This document shows, piece after piece, positions 1 to 4,817 of a stretch of DNA of 6,620 nucleotides. The stretch is from Pseudomonadota bacterium (GTDB lineage Bacteria; Desulfobacterota; JADFVX01). Position numbers and translations under genes: made by a program. The stretch is from contig JADFVM010000156.1 of assembly GCA_015222555.1 (NCBI GenBank), positions 1 through 6,620 on the forward strand, given 5' to 3'. Every line of letters begins with the position of its first letter. Within the stretch, counting starts at the first letter, position 1. The notes under the pieces are model-generated. The model was given only the letters and a program-made list of their open reading frames with translations. It searched no databases and was not told where the DNA came from.

Positions 1-321
1 GTGACACAGGAGAAAGTGAGGACCCTGGCCATTTCCCAGAAAGACGCCTATGTGTTCCTTGACTTTAACGAGCAGGATATTCAGATTCACAGGCAGGCGG
101 CAAGCCATTACTTCATGTCCAGGGAAGAGCTGACGTACAAGCAGGAATCCTTTATTGAGCGTATCTTCGTCCATAAAGGAAATCCCCTGAAATATGAAGT
201 TGAGCACTTCCTTGACTGCGCCATGAGAAATGCAGATCGTCATATATCTGCAGAAAGCGAACTGAGATCTTTGAAGATAGCGCTAAGAGTGCTTGATCAG
301 ATCAAAGGTGAATTGAAGTAG
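1..321 (+). CDS. Gfo/Idh/MocA-family oxidoreductase, C-terminal fragment (5' end outside window)
   Basis: The reading frame is open from the first base, and the visible 106 residues read as the C-terminal substrate-binding alpha/beta domain of a Gfo/Idh/MocA NAD(P)-dependent sugar oxidoreductase. Family-like blocks are the beta-strand pair around DAYVFLDFNEQDIQIHRQA (residues 16-34), the QESFIERIFVHKGNPLKYEVEHFLDC stretch (48-73) and the terminal helix ISAESELRSLKIALRVLDQI (82-101). The Rossmann NAD-binding domain and the EKP-type catalytic motif would lie upstream and cannot be checked. The GTG at position 1 is most likely an internal Val codon, because a 106-residue protein would lack the cofactor domain. 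The stop is 12 nt before lpxI, so the two are probably in one operon. Oxidoreductases of this family beside lpxA/lpxI/lpxB include GnnA, which with GnnB makes UDP-3-amino-GlcNAc; that role is inferred here from context only. Confidence 0.8.
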   Translation: MTQEKVRTLAISQKDAYVFLDFNEQDIQIHRQAASHYFMSREELTYKQESFIERIFVHKGNPLKYEVEHFLDCAMRNADRHISAESELRSLKIALRVLDQIKGELK

Positions 322-333
322 GAACTTCTGACC

Positions 334-1167
334 ATGGGAGAAAGGTTTGCACTTATTGCCGGCGCCGGGGATATTCCTCTCATCCTTGCCAGGGCTGCAA
401 AAGCTCAGGGTGTTTCATTTATCGCTGTGGCATTGACAGAGGCTGCCATAGCACCTCTCGAAGGTCTTGCTGACAAGGTATACAGAATCAGTATCGGGCA
501 GATCGGAAAGATTATCAAAACCGTTAAAAAAGAGGGTATAGACAATGTCCTCTTTATTGGAAAGGTAAAGAAAGATCTTCTCTTTGAAAAGATCCGCTTT
601 GATCTAAAGGCCCTCAAACTTCTCGCCTCGCTTAAGAACAGAAACGACGACACTATCATGCTGGCCATAGTGAAGGAACTGGCCAGTGAAGGGATTGAAG
701 TGATGGACCAGACCCTCTATCTCAGGGATCTGATGCCAAAGGCGTCTGTATTAACGAAAAAAAAGCTGAAAAAAAATGAATGGGATGATATCCATTATGG
801 CATGGAGATGGCCAAAAAGGTGGCCGGTCTCGATATCGGCCAGACAGTGGTTGTCAAAGACAAGGCCATCATGGCGGTTGAAGCCATAGAAGGGACGGAT
901 GAAGCGGTTATTCGGGGAGGCCTGTTGGCCCGGGGTGGCGCCGTTGTGGCTAAAGTAGCCAAGCCGAATCAGGATCCCAGGTTTGACGTGCCTGTTGTTG
1001 GACATACAACCTTGCAATCTATGGTGAAGGCTGGTGTAACCATTCTGGCCATCGAAGCGGGTAAAACTCTCATGGTGGATAAGGAAAATATTGTCAAAGA
1101 AGCGGATGCGAACCGTCTCAGCATTGTGTCCTACGATTTCGAAGAACATTCCCAATCGGGCGTCTGA
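334..1167 (+). CDS. lpxI: UDP-2,3-diacylglucosamine pyrophosphatase LpxI (DUF1009)
   Basis: LpxI hydrolyses UDP-2,3-diacylglucosamine to lipid X plus UMP, the lipid A step done by unrelated LpxH in E. coli. It acts in the cytoplasm at the inner membrane. The 277 residues match the usual LpxI length. The N-terminal domain opens with the glycine-rich IAGAGDIPLILARAAKAQG (8-26) and contains NVLFIGKVKKDLLF (71-84) and NRNDDTIML (102-110). A Lys-rich linker (141-147) leads to the C-terminal domain with EGTDEAVIRGG (186-196) and the family signature KPNQDPRFDVPVVGHTT (210-226), whose acidic residues are candidates for metal and substrate binding. The ATG at 334 is 12 nt after the upstream stop, with a modest AGGA at 320-323, so translational coupling is plausible. 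Two A8 tracts (757-764 and 769-776) encode the linker and are discussed as a finding. Identity is firm; individual catalytic residue assignments are not. Confidence 0.93.
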   Translation: MGERFALIAGAGDIPLILARAAKAQGVSFIAVALTEAAIAPLEGLADKVYRISIGQIGKIIKTVKKEGIDNVLFIGKVKKDLLFEKIRFDLKALKLLASLKNRNDDTIMLAIVKELASEGIEVMDQTLYLRDLMPKASVLTKKKLKKNEWDDIHYGMEMAKKVAGLDIGQTVVVKDKAIMAVEAIEGTDEAVIRGGLLARGGAVVAKVAKPNQDPRFDVPVVGHTTLQSMVKAGVTILAIEAGKTLMVDKENIVKEADANRLSIVSYDFEEHSQSGV

Positions 1168-1180
1168 GAGTCTGAGAGTC
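1162..1180 (+). repeat. Short tandem repeat over the lpxI stop codon
   Basis: The 8-bp unit GTCTGAGA occurs twice in direct succession (1162-1169 and 1170-1177) and is followed by another GTC. The variant GTGAGTC continues to 1187. The first copy contains the lpxI TGA stop, so copy-number change would mainly alter the spacer. A real but very short repeat; no function is claimed. Confidence 0.6.
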
Positions 1181-1283
1181 GTGAGTCGAAGCGTTCTTTT
1201 GTACCAATATATAATGTCATACGAATTCTAACTTTAGGTGGACAATTTAATTGCTTGGCGTTGAATTCTTCGAAGCTTGCTGC

Positions 1284-1316
1284 CTCCTGTCATTCCCGCG
1301 AAGGCGGGAATCCAGT
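1284..1316. repeat. REP-like extragenic palindrome
   Basis: ATTCCCGC (1292-1299) and GCGGGAAT (1304-1311) form a perfect 8-bp stem with loop GAAG. It lies in the context TGTCATTCCCGCGAAGG...GGAATCCAG. From memory, this consensus is a very widespread extragenic palindrome in proteobacterial genomes, often seen in several copies per chromosome. The next hairpin (1322-1356) begins with a related CTGGA end, so the two may be parts of one compound element. No T-run follows, so it is not a good intrinsic terminator by itself. Confidence 0.7.
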
Positions 1317-1321
1317 TCTAT

Positions 1322-1356
1322 TGTAACTCTGGAACCCGGTCAAGCCCGGAGTTACA
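1322..1356. repeat. Second palindrome of the lpxI-lpxB spacer
   Basis: TGTAACTCTGG (1322-1332) pairs with CCGGAGTTACA (1346-1356) over 11 positions, ten Watson-Crick and one G-U. The 13-nt loop includes ACCCGGTCAAGC. The inner CCGGTCAAGCCCGG resembles the second half of common REP-type units of the CGGGTCAAGCCCGG kind. It starts 10 nt after the preceding palindrome, so the two probably form a paired element. No function is visible beyond possible RNA stabilisation or attenuation. Confidence 0.6.
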
Positions 1357-1363
1357 TACCAAT

Positions 1364-1398
1364 ACCCCGCCGTCAGCATGCTACGGGGTTGTTTATTT
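1364..1398 (+). terminator. Candidate intrinsic terminator between lpxI and lpxB
   Basis: ACCCCG (1364-1369) pairs with CGGGGT (1384-1389). A small inner stem is centred on AGCATGCT (1375-1382). The T-rich tract TGTTTATTT (1390-1398) follows directly. The GC-rich stem plus T-tract resembles a Rho-independent terminator for the lpxI transcript, though the T-tract is interrupted and the loop is large, so efficiency may be moderate. If it works, lpxB needs its own promoter in the 25-50 nt that follow or relies on readthrough. Confidence 0.5.
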
Positions 1399-1422
1399 AA
1401 AAGGCCCACCCATAGATATACA

Positions 1423-2577
1423 ATGTCTTCCAACAAAAATATGAAAAAAGTGATGATAGTCGCCGGTGAGGCATCAGGTGATCTCCATGGTTCCAACCTG
1501 ATTAAAGCTGTAAATAAAATTGAAGCCAATATCTCTTTTTATGGTGTGGGCGGCAAAAAAATAGAGGAGGCCGGCGCTGAGATCCTCATCGATTCGGCAG
1601 AGCTGGCAGTGGTGGGCATATCAGAAGTCATTCCCAATGCCGGAAAAATATTGGGTGCATTAGCTCTGCTCAAAAAAAGGCTAAGTCAAGACAATCCCTC
1701 TCTTCTCATTCTCATCGACTTTCCCGATTTTAATCTAATGCTGGCCAAACATGCCAAGAAGGTTGGTGTGCCCGTTCTCTATTACATCAGCCCCCAGGTC
1801 TGGGCATGGCGAAAGGGAAGGGTGAATAAAATTGCCCAGCGTGTTGACCGGATGGCCGTTGTTTTTCCCTTTGAAGTACCGCTTTATGAAAAAGTGGGCC
1901 TCCATACGCTTTTTGTCGGCCATCCCCTCATCGATGCTGTTGCGGTCAGTAAGTCGGTAGCAGACATAAAAAAAGGATTTTCTATTAATGCAGATAAAAA
2001 GGTCATTGGCCTATTGCCCGGCAGCCGCAGTAAAGAAATCAAATCGCTGCTTCCTGCCATGCTTGAGTCGGCGGAAATTATGGCTTCCCGCTCACCTGAA
2101 TTTACCTTTGTTCTGCCTCTTGCCCATACAGTGAAAAGAGAACTTATTGATGAGATTCTTCCCCTCTACAATGTAGATGTCAAGGTTGTTGATGGAATGA
2201 CTTACGATATCATGAAAATATCAGATATGGCCTTTATCGCCTCGGGCACAGCAACGCTTGAAGCTGCCATCCTTGGCACACCCATGGTTGTTATCTACAA
2301 GGTATCAACTTCGTCCTACTATCTGGTCAAGTTCCTGGCCAGCGCCAAGTTCATCGCCCTTCCCAATATTGTGGCAGAAAAGGAGATAATCCCCGAACTT
2401 ATCCAGGATGAGGCCAATCCGGGCAGAATGGTGGAGGAGGCCTTTAATATTCTTTTTGGCAAGGGTACATCAGAAAGGATGAAAGCCGATCTCAACGAGG
2501 TGAGGGAAAAACTCGGCGGCGCCGGGGCGTCCAGGAGGACGGCAGAGCTTGTGGTGGAGATGGTAGATGGCCAATAG
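1423..2577 (+). CDS. lpxB: Lipid-A-disaccharide synthase LpxB (GT19)
   Basis: LpxB transfers the 2,3-diacylglucosamine unit of UDP-diacyl-GlcN onto lipid X, forming the beta-1,6 disaccharide of lipid A at the inner membrane face. From the ATG at 1423 it has 384 residues, close to E. coli LpxB (382). Landmarks are VAGEASGDLHG (13-23), LIDFPDFN (97-104, in the region of the catalytic Asp), YISPQVWAWRKGR (121-133), FVGHPLIDAV (164-173), LLPGSRSKEI (197-206, with the Arg known to be essential in LpxB homologues) and ASGTATLEAAILGTPMVVIYK (273-293). The frame extends back to an ATG at 1378, but that codon sits in a hairpin loop. Starts at 1423 and 1441 (MKKVMIVAGEASGD) both fit the family, and none has a clear Shine-Dalgarno. 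Between lpxI and lpxB lies a spacer of about 255 nt instead of the usual tight junction. Confidence 0.93.
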   Translation: MSSNKNMKKVMIVAGEASGDLHGSNLIKAVNKIEANISFYGVGGKKIEEAGAEILIDSAELAVVGISEVIPNAGKILGALALLKKRLSQDNPSLLILIDFPDFNLMLAKHAKKVGVPVLYYISPQVWAWRKGRVNKIAQRVDRMAVVFPFEVPLYEKVGLHTLFVGHPLIDAVAVSKSVADIKKGFSINADKKVIGLLPGSRSKEIKSLLPAMLESAEIMASRSPEFTFVLPLAHTVKRELIDEILPLYNVDVKVVDGMTYDIMKISDMAFIASGTATLEAAILGTPMVVIYKVSTSSYYLVKFLASAKFIALPNIVAEKEIIPELIQDEANPGRMVEEAFNILFGKGTSERMKADLNEVREKLGGAGASRRTAELVVEMVDGQ

Positions 2578-2603
2578 TGAGAGCTACTTTGATGCAGTTC
2601 TCC

Positions 2604-2631
2604 TTGACTTATCTTGTCCAGGGCCTATAAT
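2604..2631 (+). promoter_or_regulatory. Sigma-70-type promoter for the OMP-gatB unit
   Basis: TTGACT (2604-2609, 5 of 6 to consensus) and TATAAT (2626-2631, perfect) are 16 nt apart. A start near 2637-2639 would give a leader of about 67 nt before the GTG at 2705. It lies just after the lpxB stop with the right orientation and distance. This is the best promoter match in the window. Confidence 0.7.
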
Positions 2632-2645
2632 AAATCACTTTTTAA

Positions 2646-2672
2646 ATGAAAGAAACACTGGATTTTTTTCAT
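2646..2672 (+). promoter_or_regulatory. A/U-rich leader hairpin upstream of the OMP gene
   Basis: ATGAAAGAAA (2646-2655) pairs with TTTTTTTCAT (2663-2672) as a 10-bp stem with one G-U pair and the 7-nt loop CACTGGA. It would start about 8 nt from the predicted transcript 5' end and finish 18 nt before the Shine-Dalgarno. Possible roles are transcript protection or temperature-sensitive structure, but neither is shown by the sequence. Confidence 0.4.
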
Positions 2673-2704
2673 ACGTTTAATTCAGTAAATAAGGAGATGA
2701 AATA

Positions 2705-3211
2705 GTGAAGAAAAAGATGATTATGTTTTTAGTTGTTGCAATGTTTGGTTTTGAAGGGCTTTCAAGTGCTGCAGAACTCACGGTGGGGACAAAAGAATTA
2801 AGTGTCTACGGAAGCATAAATAATATTTCGGCTGATGGTGGCCCCGATGCTGATTTTACCATGATCCAGGCATCCTACGGGCAATTCATAACGCCCGAGA
2901 TGGAGGTTGGCGGAAACCTTATACTTTTTGATGCCGATGGTTCCAAATCGATCACCCTGGCAGGCGAGGGAAAATTTCATTTCATTAAGTTTCCCGATGA
3001 ACTCATCCTGCCTTATGCCGGAGCACATGTAGGCATCTATAGAGGTGAATCTGATACCGGTTTTAGCTTCGGTGTTATGGGAGGCGCCAAATATTTTATT
3101 AAAGAAGAGACAACTTTGAATGCAGAGCTGAGAATATCTCAACTTTCCTACGGTGATGTGGATGCATTGGCAACAATCCTGTCTGTAGGATACTCTGTTT
3201 ATTTTAAGTAA
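2705..3211 (+). CDS. Small secreted outer-membrane beta-barrel-like protein
   Basis: Not recognised as a named family. The 168 residues begin with a typical Sec signal: a Lys-rich start (MKKKM), a hydrophobic core (residues 5-17) and signal-peptidase sites after Ala22 or Ala23 (LSSAA/E). The mature part, about 146 residues, is rich in Gly, Ser, Thr and aromatics. About eight alternating stretches look like beta strands (roughly 30-40, 50-60, 64-76, 82-93, 100-112, 118-131, 135-147 and 156-167). It ends GYSVYFK, close to a C-terminal aromatic beta-signal but with one extra Lys. Size and pattern suggest an eight-stranded barrel like OmpX/OmpW-class proteins. The GTG start at 2705 is chosen because AAGGAG (2691-2696) is 8 nt upstream and the signal peptide begins there. 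It has its own promoter and is followed after 11 nt by gatB. Function is unknown. Confidence 0.75.
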   Translation: MKKKMIMFLVVAMFGFEGLSSAAELTVGTKELSVYGSINNISADGGPDADFTMIQASYGQFITPEMEVGGNLILFDADGSKSITLAGEGKFHFIKFPDELILPYAGAHVGIYRGESDTGFSFGVMGGAKYFIKEETTLNAELRISQLSYGDVDALATILSVGYSVYFK

Positions 3212-3222
3212 AGGAATAAACA

Positions 3223-4656
3223 ATGAATTATGAAGTCGTCATCGGGTTGGAGGTACATTGCCAGCTTTTGACAAATTCTAAAATATTCTGTTCTTGCAGC
3301 GCTGCTTTCGGAGGCGAAGCGAATACAGATACCTGTCCTGTTTGTCTGGGCATGCCTGGAACACTACCTGTACTTAACAAAAACGTTGTTAATTATGCGA
3401 TCAGAACTGCACTTGCAACAAATCACCGGATCAATGAGTCCAGCCGTTTTGCCAGAAAGAACTACTTTTATCCGGACCTGCCCAAGGGATATCAGATTTC
3501 CCAGTATGAACTTCCCATAGCAGAGCATGGCCATCTTGACATTGAACTCTCGTCGGGCGAGAAGAAAAGGATCGGCATCACCCGGATCCACATGGAGGAG
3601 GATGCCGGAAAATCGGTACATGACGCATCACCAGACGGGACGCTTGTTAATTTCAACAGAACCGGTGTCCCTCTCATCGAAATTGTGAGCGAACCGGATA
3701 TGCGCAGCGCTGAAGAAGCGGTGGAATATCTGAAAAAGCTGAGGAATATCGTCATCTATCTTGGCGTCTGTGACGGCAACATGGAGGAGGGCTCCTTCAG
3801 ATGTGATGCCAATATATCGATAAGGCCGGTGGGACAAAAGGAGCTGGGAACGAAGGCGGAACTTAAGAATATGAACTCCTTCCGCTTTGTTCAGAAAGCG
3901 ATTGAATATGAGATTTTAAGGCAGGAAAATGTTCTAAAAGGGGGCGGAGAGATAATACAGGAAACAAGACTGTGGGATGCAAATAAAGGGGTGACAGCCT
4001 CCATGAGAGGTAAGGAAGAAGCCCACGATTATCGTTACTTTCCTGATCCTGACCTTTTGCCGCTTGTGGTAGACGAAAAGTGGATTGAAGACGAAAGGGG
4101 CAAACTGCCGGAACTTCCCGATGCAAAACGTGAGCGCTTTATGAGAGAGCATAACCTTCCCGATTACGATGCCGGTGTGCTGACAGCGGACAAGGCTTAC
4201 GCTGATTATTTTGAATCTGTAGTCAAGCTTTATAAGACCCCCAAAACGGTGAGTAACTGGATTATGGGCGAGTTGACGCGCCGTCTTAATGAAGATGAGA
4301 AATCAATTGAAAATTGTCTTATTAAAGCAGAGGATCTTGCAGCGCTGCTTGGACTGATTGATAAGGGTACCATTAGTGGAAATATTGCCAAAAAGGTATT
4401 TCAGGACATGTATGCCAGCGGCAAAAAAGCGTCTGTCATTGTAAAAGAAAAAGGTCTTGAACAGGTGTCCGATACCGGTGCTATTGAAGCGATTGTTGAC
4501 AAAACCCTTGAAGCCAATCCCGACCAGGTTGAGCAATTTAAAGCGGGAAAAGAGAAAGTACTCGGTTTCTTCGTTGGTCAGGTAATGAAGGAAAGCAAGG
4601 GCAAGGCAAATCCTGGTATGGTTAATCAGTTGATCAGGGATAAGTTGAAAAGCTGA
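3223..4656 (+). CDS. gatB: Aspartyl/glutamyl-tRNA(Asn/Gln) amidotransferase subunit B
   Basis: GatB is the kinase and tRNA-binding subunit of the cytoplasmic GatCAB complex. It phosphorylates Glu-tRNAGln or Asp-tRNAAsn, which is then amidated with ammonia from GatA. The 477 residues equal the family length. The N-terminal catalytic domain shows VIGLEVHCQL (6-15), a CSC...CPVC zinc-ligand pattern (C23, C25, C38, C41), NYFYPDLPKGYQISQYELPI (80-99), RIHMEEDAGK (121-130), FNRTGVPLIEIVSEPD (144-159), MEEGSFRCDANIS (187-199), GTKAELKNMNSF (209-220) and DYRYFPDPDL (269-278). The helical and YqeY-like tail (about 330-477) ends with GFFVGQVMKESKGKANPGMV (448-467). ATG 3223 has AAGGAA at 3211-3216, 6 nt away and touching the upstream stop. 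gatA and gatC are not in this window, so the complex is encoded in dispersed loci or beyond the edges. It probably reads from the OMP promoter. Confidence 0.97.
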   Translation: MNYEVVIGLEVHCQLLTNSKIFCSCSAAFGGEANTDTCPVCLGMPGTLPVLNKNVVNYAIRTALATNHRINESSRFARKNYFYPDLPKGYQISQYELPIAEHGHLDIELSSGEKKRIGITRIHMEEDAGKSVHDASPDGTLVNFNRTGVPLIEIVSEPDMRSAEEAVEYLKKLRNIVIYLGVCDGNMEEGSFRCDANISIRPVGQKELGTKAELKNMNSFRFVQKAIEYEILRQENVLKGGGEIIQETRLWDANKGVTASMRGKEEAHDYRYFPDPDLLPLVVDEKWIEDERGKLPELPDAKRERFMREHNLPDYDAGVLTADKAYADYFESVVKLYKTPKTVSNWIMGELTRRLNEDEKSIENCLIKAEDLAALLGLIDKGTISGNIAKKVFQDMYASGKKASVIVKEKGLEQVSDTGAIEAIVDKTLEANPDQVEQFKAGKEKVLGFFVGQVMKESKGKANPGMVNQLIRDKLKS

Positions 4657-4660
4657 TTTT

Positions 4661-4731
4661 TACCACAGTGAACACAGAGAAAGACAAGAAATGGAACGCA
4701 GATAGCGCAGATTGAAAGGATTCTCGCAGAT
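4661..4731. repeat. Degenerate short-repeat element downstream of gatB
   Basis: CGCAGAT occurs three times (4697-4703, 4706-4712 and 4725-4731). It is preceded by CACAG twice at 9-nt spacing (4664-4668 and 4673-4677). The order, CCACAG/ACACAG then AACGCAGAT units, resembles an intergenic element that I recall from many bacterial genomes, but I cannot name it or confirm copies here. There is no open frame and no hairpin-plus-T-run, so no terminator for gatB is visible. Confidence 0.5.
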
Positions 4732-4750
4732 TTAAAGAAATACAGCATGA

Positions 4751-4780
4751 TTGATTTGCCCTTCACAGGTAATTTCTAAT
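4751..4780 (+). promoter_or_regulatory. Candidate promoter for the aldehyde dehydrogenase gene
   Basis: TTGATT (4751-4756, 4 of 6) and TCTAAT (4775-4780, 5 of 6) are 18 nt apart. A start near 4787 would leave about 31 nt to the TTG codon, a normal leader containing the AGGAGG. The match is moderate in an A/T-rich stretch, so chance is possible. Confidence 0.35.
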
Positions 4781-4804
4781 ATCCTCATTCATCTTTACTA
4801 AATC

Positions 4805-4810
4805 AGGAGG
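4805..4810 (+). promoter_or_regulatory. Ribosome binding site that fixes the TTG start
   Basis: A full AGGAGG lies 7 nt before TTG 4818. The first in-frame ATG (4830) would be 19 nt from it, too far for normal initiation. This makes the rare TTG the likely start and adds the N-terminal residues MKEK. Confidence 0.8.
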
Positions 4811-4817
4811 ATCGACC

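Noticed and set aside
1..321. Treating the first frame as a complete 106-residue protein starting at GTG 1
   Set aside because: The residues match only the C-terminal domain of Gfo/Idh/MocA enzymes, the frame is open at the window edge, and nothing upstream can be seen to support initiation.
751..1155. 134-residue minus-strand frame inside lpxI
   Set aside because: Antisense to a well-supported gene, with no domain and no credible ribosome site. It is a codon-bias shadow.
1187..1215. Promoter for lpxB at TATAAT 1210-1215
   Set aside because: The -10 is perfect, but no acceptable -35 or extended -10 TG lies upstream, and the transcript would have to cross the terminator-like hairpin before lpxB.
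1378..1422. Extended N-terminus of LpxB from ATG 1378
   Set aside because: It adds 15 residues unlike any LpxB N-terminus known to me, the ATG lies in a hairpin loop, and there is no ribosome site.
2798..3223. 141-residue minus-strand frame over the OMP gene
   Set aside because: The plus-strand frame has a signal peptide, Shine-Dalgarno and promoter. The antisense product has no recognisable feature.
4697..4731. CGCAGAT copies as a CRISPR array
   Set aside because: The repeats are 7 nt with spacings of 9 and 19 nt, far too short for CRISPR repeats and spacers, and no cas gene is present.
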